Assembly: GCA_947630135.1 (NCBI GenBank)
Contig: CANRGH010000010.1
Location: 1-64,000 of the forward strand
DNA: 64,000 bases
From: an uncultured Monoglobus sp.
Lineage (GTDB): Bacteria > Bacillota > Clostridia > Monoglobales > Monoglobaceae
Direction of reading: 5' to 3'
Shown: positions 9,389-17,924 of the stretch, piece by piece
How positions within the stretch are numbered: position 1 is the stretch's first letter
Layout: every line of letters begins with the position of its first letter
Translations under genes and position numbers: made by a program
The notes under the pieces: model-generated
The model's input: only the letters and a program-made list of their open reading frames with translations
The model's database searches: none
What the model was told of the DNA's origin: nothing

Positions 9389-10681
9389 GTGTATCGTATC
9401 GCGATCGAGAAGCTCTATCAATGGAAGGAGAGTAAGTACCGAAAACCTTTGATAATAGAGGGAGCAAGGCAGGTAGGAAAGACGTGGCTGATGAAAGAAT
9501 TCGGCAGACAGGCTTATGAGTCCGTCGTGTATATCAATTTTGACTCCAATTCAAGAATGACGGAACTGTTTGCCTCGGATTTGGATACGGATCGACTGAT
9601 TATGGGAATGGAGCTGTTTGTCGGGAAAAAGATTGATCCCGAAAACACTTTGCTGATTTTTGACGAGGTGCAGGAGGTGCCGAGAGCGCTTTCTTCGCTG
9701 AAATATTTTTATGAGAATGCGCCGCAGTATCATATTATTTGTGCCGGTTCGCTTTTGGGTATCGCGCTGCATGAGGGAACATCTTTTCCGGTGGGGAAGG
9801 TGGATTTCATGAAGCTTTATCCGCTATCGTTCAAGGAATTCTTGACGGCTGTCGCAGGGAAGCAGTATGCCGAATTGCTTGACAGGCGGGATTATTCTAT
9901 GATAACCGCGTTCAAGCAGACATATATCGACGCGCTGAAGCAATACTACTTTGTCGGCGGCATGCCGGAGGCGGTACGGAGCTTTGCCGAGGATAAGGAT
10001 TTTATAGAGGTTCGCGGAATTCAAAAGCGTATCCTTGAGGCCTACGAACAGGATTTTTCCAAGCACGCTCCCGCGTCTGTTGTGCCAAAGCTTCGAATGG
10101 TATGGAACAGCATTCCGTCTCAGCTCGCGAAGGAAAACAAAAAATTCATCTATGGTTTGATCCGCAAAGGCGGACGCGCGAAAGACTATGAAACAGCTAT
10201 CATGTGGCTGTGCGACTGCGGACTGGTCCACAAGGTCAGCCGCGTCAACGCTGCGGGTATTCCTTTAAAGGCGTACGAGGACCTGAAGGCTTTTAAGCTG
10301 TTTGTGGCGGATGTGGGGCTTTTGGGGTGTATGACCGGTTTGCATCAGCGGACTTTGCTTGACGGCAACAATCTGTTCATGGAATTCAAAGGGGCTTTGA
10401 CCGAGCAGTATGTCTGTCAGCAGCTCAAGACGATAGACGGGCTTAATCTGTATTATTATACAAATGACCGCGGCACGTGCGAGATTGATTTTATCGTTGA
10501 CACCGGCGAGGCAGTCGTTCCCGTAGAGGTGAAAGCAGAGTTGAATTTAAAAGCAAAAAGCCTCAAAACTTATCGTGAAAAATTCCGACCTACTCTTTCC
10601 GTCCGTACCTCGATGGCGGATTACAAAGAGGAGGAGGGGCTTGTTAATCTTCCGCTTTATGTCGTGGAAGAAATAATATGA
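9389..10681 (+). CDS. AAA-type ATPase with C-terminal DUF4143
   Basis: This 430-residue protein has a P-loop (GARQVGKTW), Walker B followed by FDEVQEVP, and the sensor-like AGSLLGIAL. A C-terminal DUF4143 region carries EIDFIVDTGEAVVPVEVKAE, which resembles a PD-(D/E)XK nuclease core. Such proteins are widespread in anaerobes and archaea, often as single accessory genes of unknown role. The GTG at 9389 sits 9 nt after GGAGG (9375-9379). An ATG at 9383 is only 3 nt from that site and is less likely. The gene has its own promoter and ends convergently with dtd. Confidence 0.85.
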   Translation: MYRIAIEKLYQWKESKYRKPLIIEGARQVGKTWLMKEFGRQAYESVVYINFDSNSRMTELFASDLDTDRLIMGMELFVGKKIDPENTLLIFDEVQEVPRALSSLKYFYENAPQYHIICAGSLLGIALHEGTSFPVGKVDFMKLYPLSFKEFLTAVAGKQYAELLDRRDYSMITAFKQTYIDALKQYYFVGGMPEAVRSFAEDKDFIEVRGIQKRILEAYEQDFSKHAPASVVPKLRMVWNSIPSQLAKENKKFIYGLIRKGGRAKDYETAIMWLCDCGLVHKVSRVNAAGIPLKAYEDLKAFKLFVADVGLLGCMTGLHQRTLLDGNNLFMEFKGALTEQYVCQQLKTIDGLNLYYYTNDRGTCEIDFIVDTGEAVVPVEVKAELNLKAKSLKTYREKFRPTLSVRTSMADYKEEEGLVNLPLYVVEEII

Positions 10682-10694
10682 TTTTGTGATGATT

Positions 10695-11144
10695 TTAAAG
10701 TCCGTTTCCGTCTTCGAGGATAACGGTGAAGGGGCCGTCGTTTGTGAGACTCACCTTCATGTCGGCGCCGAAAATTCCGTGCTCCACCTTTTTGAAAAAG
10801 TTCTTCGCGTACTCGATAAAATATTCATATAATTCTTTCGCGTGCTCGGGTGAACCCGCGCCGACAAAGCTCGGGCGGTTGCCCTTGCGGCAGTCCGCAA
10901 AGAGCGTGAACTGCGACACCGCGAGAATTTCGCCGCCGACGTCGGTGATCGAAAGATTGGTCTTGCCGCCTGCGTCCGAAAAAATTCTGAGCTTTGCGAT
11001 TTTTTGGACGGCTTTTTCAACCTTTTCCTTTGTGTCTTCATTTGAGACGCCCAGCAGAATAAGGTACCCCTTGCCGATCGCGCCGACGGTCTTGCCCTCG
11101 ACTTCGACCGAGGCGCTTGTCACTCTCTGAATTACAATTTTCAT
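10695..11144 (-). CDS. dtd: D-aminoacyl-tRNA deacylase
   Basis: Dtd hydrolyses D-amino acids, and glycine mischarged on tRNA-Ala, from tRNA. The 149-residue length is typical. Both family signatures are present: AVSQFTLFAD with the catalytic-site Ser-Gln, and the C-terminal NDGPFTV, where most members have NxGPVT. GGAGTG precedes the ATG. A palindrome separates it from the unknown gene upstream, and only 13 nt separate it from the convergent ATPase gene. Confidence 0.94.
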   Translation of the reverse strand: MKIVIQRVTSASVEVEGKTVGAIGKGYLILLGVSNEDTKEKVEKAVQKIAKLRIFSDAGGKTNLSITDVGGEILAVSQFTLFADCRKGNRPSFVGAGSPEHAKELYEYFIEYAKNFFKKVEHGIFGADMKVSLTNDGPFTVILEDGNGL

Positions 11145-11163
11145 AAACTCACTCCTAAAATTA

Positions 11164-11185
11164 AAGGGCTGCCGCGGCAGCCCTT
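11164..11185 (-). terminator. 22-nt perfect palindrome between dtd and the upstream gene
   Basis: AAGGGCTGCCG and its complement form a perfect dyad. On the minus strand it is followed by TTTAATTTT, so it could end part of the purA transcript before dtd. Read-through would still allow dtd expression. Confidence 0.6.
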
Positions 11186-11189
11186 GGTT

Positions 11190-11552
11190 TTACATATTTT
11201 TCGCGGCTTCCAGGGCCTGATCCAGCCAGAACATGCCAATATCAAAGGCTCTGTAAAGCCCGTCGCGCTCCGCCTGGCGCATCAGGCGCGAGGCCTTGCC
11301 CTCGTTGGTCTTAAGCTCGATAATGACCCTCTTCGATACCGTCAGGTCGCCTAGCTCCTCGTTGTCCTCAAGACGGAAGCAGACGATATACGGATCCTCG
11401 GCGTTGCCGTAGCGTATCTCGTTGCCGACTCTGACCAGCTTTTTGCCTTTATAGTCAAGATATTTGTTTCCCGTCATCGGTATTTTCTTTTTGGGAGCCG
11501 CTTTCTTTTTGGGCTTTGAACCGCCCGCGTCGCTTTTAACAATTTCAGCCAT
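11190..11552 (-). CDS. hypothetical protein downstream of purA
   Basis: I do not recognise this 120-residue protein. The first 30 residues are Lys/Ala/Pro-rich and likely disordered. The rest (from TGNKYLDYKGKKLVRVGNEIRYGN) looks like a small alpha/beta domain with a C-terminal helix ending LDQALEAAKNM. There is no signal peptide, membrane segment or metal motif. It starts 9 nt after purA with a good ribosome site (AGGTAGGT on the minus strand), so it is co-transcribed with purA. Confidence 0.7.
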   Translation of the reverse strand: MAEIVKSDAGGSKPKKKAAPKKKIPMTGNKYLDYKGKKLVRVGNEIRYGNAEDPYIVCFRLEDNEELGDLTVSKRVIIELKTNEGKASRLMRQAERDGLYRAFDIGMFWLDQALEAAKNM

Positions 11553-11561
11553 AACGAAAAC

Positions 11562-12839
<1,278 letters not shown>

Positions 12840-12865
12840 TCACTCCTTTTTAAACACACCTACAT

Positions 12866-12894
12866 ATAATAACACAAAATAACGGCAAATGCAA
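12866..12894 (-). promoter_or_regulatory. sigma-A promoter of purA
   Basis: On the minus strand, TTGCAT (12889-12894) and TATTAT (12866-12871) are 17 bp apart. The -35 hexamer lies within the stem of the apgM terminator. No purine-riboswitch-like structure is evident in the short leader. Confidence 0.65.
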
Positions 12895-12914
12895 GAAAAA
12901 TTTCTTGATTTGCC
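12884..12914 (-). terminator. terminator hairpin after apgM
   Basis: GGCAAAT-CAAGAAA (12884-12898, with one bulged G) pairs with TTTCTTGATTTGCC (12901-12914). On the minus strand it is followed by TTATTTTG. It overlaps the purA -35 box. Confidence 0.65.
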
Positions 12915-12928
12915 GCCGTTTGTTAAAA

Positions 12929-14131
12929 TTACTTCTCGAAAAGCTTGTTCGCCAGCGTGTATCCGTGCTCAACGAATGCGCCCGTTTTTTCCGCTTCGGC
13001 CTCGGTGAATGAGGAAACGCCGCTGTTTTTCTCGTTATCGCTCGAGAAAAGCATGTATGGTATCGGCGCTGAGGAATGTGTCATTGTGGCGAGAGGTGTG
13101 GGATGATCGGGCATGATAAGCACGCGGTAATCCTCGCCGCAGCTCTTTAAGTACTCAAGCACCGGAGCGGCGATCTTTTCGTCGATCAGCTCGATCGCCC
13201 TTACCTTGTTGTCGATCTCGTGCCTGTGGCCCGCCTCGTCGGGAGCCTCAAGGTGGATATATACAAAGTCGCTGTCGTTTTTGAGGGCGTTTATCGCGGC
13301 CTCGGCCTTGCCGTCAAAATTGGTGTTGATGTTTCCGGTCGCGCCTTCGATATCGGGAACGTTAAGTCCCGCGCAGAGGCCTATGCCCTTGATGAGATCG
13401 ACCGCTGACACGACGGTGCCCTTTATGCCGAAACGCTCGGCGTATGTCGTCAGGTTCGGCTTGGTTCCGTTTCCCCAGATCCAGATAGAGTTTGCGGGGT
13501 TCAGGCCGCGCTCGATCCTCGCCTTGTTTATCGGGTGATCCTTGAGAAGGTCATAGCTCTTTTTCATCAGGCCGAGTATAGTCTCGTCCTTCGGCAGATA
13601 CGGGCCGATTACCCGCCCCGAAATATCGTGGGGCGGCGTCAGCTCAAACTCGTTCTTTTTGTTGTGCCACACCATAAGGTGGCGGTAGCTGAACCCGCCG
13701 AAAAACTCATAGTCCTCGCAGCCGAGCTTGTCGTTGACGTATTTGATAAGCTCCCTCGCCTCGTCGGTGGAGATCTCGTCGGAGCTGTAGTCCACCATGG
13801 TCTTGTCGGCGTATTCCGGCTCGTCCGACAGAGTGACCACATTGGTACGGAATGTCGTGTCGGTCAGCTCGAGCGGCACGTTCATCGAGACCGCCTCAAG
13901 AGGCGAGCGGCCCGTGTAATATTCCTGCGGGTCATAGCCGAAAACGGCCAGATTTGCCACGTCGCTGCCGGGCGGCAGATTGCCGGGAACCGTCCTAACC
14001 ATTCCCACCTCCGAACGTTTCGCCAGAGCGTCAATATTGGGCTTTTTCGCGGCTTCGAGCGGAGTCTTGCCGCCGAGCTCCGCAACCGGAGTGTCCGCCG
14101 CGCCGTCGGTTAAAATAACAACATATTTCAT
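12929..14131 (-). CDS. apgM: cofactor-independent phosphoglycerate mutase, archaeal type (ApgM)
   Basis: This 400-residue alkaline-phosphatase-fold enzyme interconverts 3- and 2-phosphoglycerate. The metal-binding LTDGAADTP opens the protein (Asp9), and PPGSDVAN holds the serine (Ser56) that forms the phospho-enzyme in this family. RVLIMPDHPTP near the C-terminus supplies further metal ligands. Bacterial members of this subgroup have also been proposed to be homoserine kinases, so the role is not certain. GAGGTG precedes the ATG, and an essentially consensus promoter lies 45-73 nt upstream. Confidence 0.85.
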   Translation of the reverse strand: MKYVVILTDGAADTPVAELGGKTPLEAAKKPNIDALAKRSEVGMVRTVPGNLPPGSDVANLAVFGYDPQEYYTGRSPLEAVSMNVPLELTDTTFRTNVVTLSDEPEYADKTMVDYSSDEISTDEARELIKYVNDKLGCEDYEFFGGFSYRHLMVWHNKKNEFELTPPHDISGRVIGPYLPKDETILGLMKKSYDLLKDHPINKARIERGLNPANSIWIWGNGTKPNLTTYAERFGIKGTVVSAVDLIKGIGLCAGLNVPDIEGATGNINTNFDGKAEAAINALKNDSDFVYIHLEAPDEAGHRHEIDNKVRAIELIDEKIAAPVLEYLKSCGEDYRVLIMPDHPTPLATMTHSSAPIPYMLFSSDNEKNSGVSSFTEAEAEKTGAFVEHGYTLANKLFEK

Positions 14132-14175
14132 AATATAATCACCTCATGTGTTTCTTGTTTAATCATACTCGCTTA

Positions 14176-14204
14176 ATTATACAACTATTCGCGTTTGTTG
14201 TCAA
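14176..14204 (-). promoter_or_regulatory. consensus sigma-A promoter of apgM
   Basis: On the minus strand, TTGACA (14199-14204), a 17-bp spacer and TATAAT (14176-14181) match the sigma-A consensus at every hexamer position. This predicts strong constitutive expression. Confidence 0.85.
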
Positions 14205-14345
14205 CGCCGCGGCGGGGATTTGTGGAATTTTTAACAAATTTTAATGCGGTAAATTATTGAAAAATACAGTATTTATAAAATACCTTTTTGTTACAGTATA
14301 CAAAATTGCCGCGTAAACGGCATTTTGGCTTGCTTTTTAAATTAA

Positions 14346-14372
14346 TTTGGGGTAAACTTTAATGTGTATAAT
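14346..14372 (+). promoter_or_regulatory. probable promoter of pfkA
   Basis: TATAAT at 14367-14372, preceded by TGTG, is a good -10 region 41 nt before the start codon. The -35 match is poor (TTTGGG at 14346-14351, 15-bp spacer). The flanking ATGTG-TATAATGTTTT sequence resembles the rpmE -10 region. Together with the apgM promoter this fills the 282-nt divergent gap; nothing else is evident in it. Confidence 0.45.
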
Positions 14373-14413
14373 GTTTTTAGTTTCGGATTTACGGCTTTTA
14401 TGGAGGTTAAAGT

Positions 14414-15514
14414 ATGAGCGGAATTAAAAAAATCGGCGTTATGACCGCGGGCGGCGACTGTCCAGGGCTTAACGCGGTAATACGTGCGGTCGTCAAGACC
14501 GCGATACAGAAATATGATCTTGAGGTCGTCGGCATCAGGCACGGTTATCGCGGACTGTATTTGGGCGAGCAGGAGTTTGTTCCTCTCGGTCTGCATGATG
14601 TTTCGGGAATAATCTCAAAAGGCGGCACAATACTTTACAGCTCAAACAAAGATAATCTTTTTGACTACACATATGTTGACGAGCACGGACAGCAGCACAG
14701 GGGCGACGTTTCAGACGTTGGCGTTGAAAATCTTAAAAAGGCGGGCATTGACGCGCTGGTCGTGATCGGCGGCGACGGGACCCTGACCTCCGCGAGGGAT
14801 TTTTCACGCAAGGGAGTTAAGATAATCGGCGTTCCCAAGACGATCGACAACGATCTCGCCTCGACCGACACCACATTCGGATTTGACACGGCGGTCGCGA
14901 CTGCCACCGAGGCCATCGACAAGCTGAGGACAACCGCCGAGTCGCACAGCAGAACGATCGTGGTTGAGGTCATGGGCAGATACGCGGGCTTTATTGCCAT
15001 CGCGTCGGCCCTCGCGGGAGGCGCTGACGCGGCGCTCATCCCCGAAATACCCTATGACATTAATATCGTCGCGGACGCCATACGCGAAAATAGAGCCAGA
15101 GGCAAAAATTTCGCGCTCGTGGTCGTTGCCGAGGGCGCCAAGCCCAAGGACGGCGGCATGGTTATATCAAAAATCGTTGAGAACAGCCCCGACCCGATCC
15201 GTCTCGGCGGCATAGGCGAGGTCATAGCGGGCCAGCTCGAGCATTTGGCGGGCCTTGAGTGCCGCGCCACGATTTTGGGCCACACCCAGCGCGGGGGCAC
15301 GCCCACGGCCAACGACAGAATACTGTCCACGCGCTACGGCGCTTACGCGGTCGAGATGCTTATGAAGGGCAAATTCGGCAACATGGTGACGCTCGACGGC
15401 GCTAAGCTGAGCTATGACTCGCTTGAGAACGTTATTGGCAGGAACAAGTCGGTCGAGCCCGACGGTTATTGGGTAAAAGCCGCCCGCGCGGTCCATATGT
15501 GCCTCGGGGATTAA
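14414..15514 (+). CDS. pfkA: 6-phosphofructokinase, mixed-substrate group III
   Basis: Pfk phosphorylates fructose 6-phosphate, the committing step of glycolysis. The 366-residue protein has the phosphoryl-donor motif GGDGTLTS and the sugar-site motif PKTIDND with catalytic Asp. Classical ATP enzymes have Gly at both donor-selectivity positions (104 and 124), and PPi enzymes have Asp and Lys. This protein has Gly then Lys, the pattern of the long group III enzymes, whose tested members mostly use ATP. GGAGG lies 6 nt upstream of the ATG. rpmE follows from its own promoter. Confidence 0.93.
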   Translation: MSGIKKIGVMTAGGDCPGLNAVIRAVVKTAIQKYDLEVVGIRHGYRGLYLGEQEFVPLGLHDVSGIISKGGTILYSSNKDNLFDYTYVDEHGQQHRGDVSDVGVENLKKAGIDALVVIGGDGTLTSARDFSRKGVKIIGVPKTIDNDLASTDTTFGFDTAVATATEAIDKLRTTAESHSRTIVVEVMGRYAGFIAIASALAGGADAALIPEIPYDINIVADAIRENRARGKNFALVVVAEGAKPKDGGMVISKIVENSPDPIRLGGIGEVIAGQLEHLAGLECRATILGHTQRGGTPTANDRILSTRYGAYAVEMLMKGKFGNMVTLDGAKLSYDSLENVIGRNKSVEPDGYWVKAARAVHMCLGD

Positions 15515-15545
15515 TTTAAAAATTTTAAATTTTTTAAAAAAAGTG

Positions 15546-15574
15546 TTGCAATCGCAAAAATTATGTGTTATAAT
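15546..15574 (+). promoter_or_regulatory. sigma-A promoter of rpmE
   Basis: TTGCAA (15546-15551) and TATAAT (15569-15574) are separated by 17 bp. TG at 15566-15567 gives an additional extended -10 (TGTTATAAT). The leader is about 70 nt. Confidence 0.8.
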
Positions 15575-15651
15575 GTTTTGGTTGCAATTTAAGAATGTAA
15601 ATAATGGAGCGAAAGCTCTTGTCCATATCAAATTTGAAAGAGGTGAAAATA

Positions 15652-15855
15652 ATGAAGGAAGGAATTCATCCCAACTATCAGCAGACGCAAATCAAATGCG
15701 CTTGCGGCAACGTTATTGAGACGGGATCCACAAAGAAGGATATCCGCATAGAAATTTGCTCGAACTGCCATCCTTTCTATACCGGAAAGCAGAAGCTGGT
15801 TGACACCGGCGGCAGAGTTGACAAGTTCAGAAGACGTTACGGTCTTGACAAATAA
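15652..15855 (+). CDS. rpmE: 50S ribosomal protein L31 (zinc-binding form)
   Basis: This 67-residue ribosomal protein is of the C+ type. It keeps the zinc ligands CxC (KCACGN) and CxxC (CSNCHPF). The start is the ATG at 15652, 8 nt after GAGGTG; the frame is open 16 codons further up but without a ribosome site. Zinc-free paralogues often replace this form under zinc limitation, but none is in the window. Strong promoter and terminator isolate it as a single-gene unit. Confidence 0.95.
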   Translation: MKEGIHPNYQQTQIKCACGNVIETGSTKKDIRIEICSNCHPFYTGKQKLVDTGGRVDKFRRRYGLDK

Positions 15856-15884
15856 TCGGGATCGCGTACATGATTTTAGAATTT

Positions 15885-15922
15885 AAAACCGCGGCTCGGT
15901 TTTTACCGAGCCGCGGTTTTTC
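15885..15922 (+). terminator. strong 16-bp hairpin terminator after rpmE
   Basis: AAAACCGCGGCTCGGT (15885-15900), a TTTT loop, and the exact complement (15905-15920) ending in a U-tract form a textbook intrinsic terminator. Confidence 0.92.
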
Positions 15923-15969
15923 CTATAAATAAAAAATTATATCAATTATATAACAAATAAAAAAAACAC

Positions 15970-15998
15970 TTGAAAAAAGCGAGGGTTTATATTATAAT
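15970..15998 (+). promoter_or_regulatory. sigma-A promoter of glyQS
   Basis: TTGAAA (15970-15975) and TATAAT (15993-15998) are 17 bp apart. The leader is about 75 nt, too short for a full T-box. Confidence 0.75.
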
Positions 15999-16026
15999 CT
16001 ATAATGATTGGTATTTTGGAGATTTA

Positions 16027-16053
16027 TCGGGCTCTGGCATTGTTTGAGCCCGA
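16027..16053 (+). promoter_or_regulatory. hairpin in the glyQS leader
   Basis: TCGGGCTC (16027-16034) pairs perfectly with GAGCCCGA (16046-16053) around an 11-nt loop and is followed by AAAAAT. It ends 26 nt before the start codon and lacks a U-tract, so it is more likely a stability or translational element than a terminator. Confidence 0.5.
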
Positions 16054-16079
16054 AAAATAGAAAAGAAAGGTTGATAAAA

Positions 16080-17462
16080 TTGCAGAACCAAGAAAAAACT
16101 ATGGAAAAGATCGTCGCATTGTGCAAGGGCAGGGGCTTTGTGTACCCCGGCTCGGATATATACGGGGGATTGGCTAACTCCTGGGACTACGGCCCTTTGG
16201 GCGTTGAGTTCAAGAACAACGTCAAGGACGCGTGGAGGAAGAAGTTCGTCCAGGAAAGCCCCTACAACGTGGGCCTTGACGCCGCGATCCTCATGAACCC
16301 CAAGGTTTGGGTCGCGTCGGGACATGTGGGTGGATTTTCGGACCCGCTTATGGACTGCAAGGAATGTAAGGCGCGCTTCCGCGCGGACAAGCTGATCGAG
16401 GACTTTTCGGGAGAGAACGCCGACGGCTGGAGCGACGAGCAGATGGTGAGCTATATCAAAGAGCACAACATTCCCTGCCCCGAGTGCGGCAAGCACAATT
16501 TCACCGATATAAGAAAGTTTAATCTGATGTTCAAGACGTTCCAGGGCGTCACCGAGGACAGCTCAAGCGAGATATACCTGCGTCCCGAGACCGCGCAGGG
16601 AATATTCGTGAACTTCAAGGCTGTTCAGAGAACCTCGAGAAAGAAGATCCCGTTCGGTATAGCCCAGGTGGGCAAGTCGTTCAGAAACGAGATCACGCCC
16701 GGAAACTTTATATTCAGAATAAGAGAGTTCGAGCAGATGGAGCTTGAGTTTTTCTGCAAGCCCGGCACCGACCTCGAGTGGTTCAAATACTGGAAGGACT
16801 ATTGTGAAAACTTCCTGCTGTCGCTCGGAATAAAGAAAGAGAACATCCGTCTGCGCGACCACAGTCCCGAGGAGCTGTCGCACTACTCAAATGCCACGAC
16901 CGACATTGAGTATCTGTTCCCGTTCGGCTGGGGCGAGCTGTGGGGCATTGCCGACAGAACCGATTTTGACTTAAAGCAGCACAGCGAGCACAGCGGCGAG
17001 AAAATGGAATACACCGACCCCGAAACGGGTGAGAAGTATATACCGTACTGCATTGAGCCCTCGCTGGGCGCCGACCGCGTCGCGCTGGCGTTCCTTGTCG
17101 AGGCGTATGACGAGGAAGTCGTTGACCCCGAGAAGAATGACACCCGCGTGGTTATGCACTTCCATCCGGCCATTGCCCCGATAAAGGCGGCGGTCCTGCC
17201 CCTTTCCAAGAAGCTTTCGGAAGAGGCGAGGGCGGTTTACGCCGATCTGTGCAAGGACTTCATGTGCGAGTATGACGAGGCGGGCTCGATCGGAAAGAGA
17301 TACCGCAGACAGGACGAGATCGGAACTCCGTTCTGCGTGACATACGACTTTGACTCCAAAGAGGACGGCTGCGTGACGGTGCGCCACCGCGACTCAATGG
17401 AGCAGGAGAGAATTAAGATAGAGGACCTTAAGGAATACATCGCGGAGAGAATTAAGTTTTAG
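16080..17462 (+). CDS. glyQS: glycyl-tRNA synthetase (dimeric, single-chain type)
   Basis: This class II synthetase charges tRNA-Gly. The N-terminus [20 protein letters not shown] is diagnostic of the alpha-2 dimeric family. Motif 2 contains SFRNEITPG and motif 3 contains [18 protein letters not shown] at 16080 is placed 9 nt after AAAGG and gives 460 residues, the usual family length. The first ATG (16101) lacks a ribosome site at proper distance. The CKEC and CPECGKHN pairs (residues 94-97 and 138-141) form a zinc-ribbon-like insertion. Confidence 0.95.
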   Translation: MQNQEKTMEKIVALCKGRGFVYPGSDIYGGLANSWDYGPLGVEFKNNVKDAWRKKFVQESPYNVGLDAAILMNPKVWVASGHVGGFSDPLMDCKECKARFRADKLIEDFSGENADGWSDEQMVSYIKEHNIPCPECGKHNFTDIRKFNLMFKTFQGVTEDSSSEIYLRPETAQGIFVNFKAVQRTSRKKIPFGIAQVGKSFRNEITPGNFIFRIREFEQMELEFFCKPGTDLEWFKYWKDYCENFLLSLGIKKENIRLRDHSPEELSHYSNATTDIEYLFPFGWGELWGIADRTDFDLKQHSEHSGEKMEYTDPETGEKYIPYCIEPSLGADRVALAFLVEAYDEEVVDPEKNDTRVVMHFHPAIAPIKAAVLPLSKKLSEEARAVYADLCKDFMCEYDEAGSIGKRYRRQDEIGTPFCVTYDFDSKEDGCVTVRHRDSMEQERIKIEDLKEYIAERIKF

Positions 17463-17620
17463 GGGGAACCCCTCTCAGTCAGCGGGTGTTTCGCGCTCAA
17501 TCGTCGTAGGGCAGGCTGCGGCCGGAGCCGCGAAGCGGGTTCGTGGCACTATTGTATTCCGATTTTACGGATAAACGAGGCCACAAATAATTAACGATAT
17601 GCAGTATGAGCCCACAAGCC

Positions 17621-17651
17621 GCCGGCCGGATGTGGGCATCCGGCCCTACAA
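17621..17651 (+). repeat. palindromic module A, copy 1
   Basis: This 31-nt unit with a GGCCGGATG stem and a CCCTACAA end occurs as an exact reverse complement at 37344-37374. Confidence 0.9.
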
Positions 17652-17666
17652 ATTTTGGGGCGAGCC

Positions 17667-17692
17667 GGGACGTCGAGGGCGCCGTCCCCTAC
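17667..17692 (+). repeat. palindromic module B, copy 1
   Basis: This 26-nt unit with a GGGACG/CGTCCC stem and a CCCTAC end is identical to 37375-37400. A diverged relative with a GGACG/CGTCC stem lies at about 17710-17739. Confidence 0.9.
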
Positions 17693-17777
17693 AAGTTTTG
17701 GGGCGAGCCGGACGGGCTGCCGAGGTCGTCCGCCCCTACGACATTTTGCATATCCCCACGATATGCCGCAGAACCTT

Positions 17778-17801
17778 GTAGGGGCGGATATTATCCGCCC
17801 G
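17778..17801 (+). repeat. palindromic module D, copy 1
   Basis: This 24-nt unit with the stem GGGCGGATA/TATCCGCCC is identical to 37303-37326. Shortened forms lie at 30666-30687 and 37418-37434. Confidence 0.9.
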
Positions 17802-17852
17802 TGAAATCCCGCGGGAATATGCGAACTGTTTTTGACCAAAGTATTCCCGCGT

Positions 17853-17903
17853 ATTCGCTATTCACTAATCGCTAATCACTAATCACTATGTTCGCTAATC
17901 ACT
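17853..17903 (-). repeat. heptanucleotide array 1
   Basis: Read on the minus strand, seven 7-mers of the form AGNGANT (AGTGATT, AGCGAAC, AGTGATT, AGTGATT, AGCGATT, AGTGAAT, AGCGAAT) follow AACGT, with one 2-nt interruption. The array ends 8 nt before the ribosome site of the decarboxylase gene. Confidence 0.85.
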
Positions 17904-17924
17904 ACGTTGTTAGGAGTATTTGTT

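Larger units (their letters stand above)
17463..17924. repeat. gene-free repeat cluster upstream of the decarboxylase
   Basis: This 462-nt gap holds no convincing gene. It contains a CTCTCAGTCAGC fragment (about 17470-17482), then GC-rich palindromic modules with shared CCCTACAA or TTGTAGGG ends, a long inverted repeat (CCGCGGGAATA near 17809 and TATTCCCGCG near 17842), and a heptanucleotide array. The same modules recur at 37.2-37.5 kb. Any promoter for the downstream gene must lie inside this array of repeats; I could not find a clear one. Confidence 0.8.

Noticed and set aside
15930-16080. T-box leader for glyQS
   Set aside because: Too short and lacks the T-box consensus and specifier stem.
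17585-17875. Short ORFs on both strands in the repeat cluster
   Set aside because: They are made almost wholly of palindromic modules and would encode repeat-derived peptides.
17853-17903. CRISPR-like array
   Set aside because: The period is 7 nt with no spacers; no cas genes are in the window.
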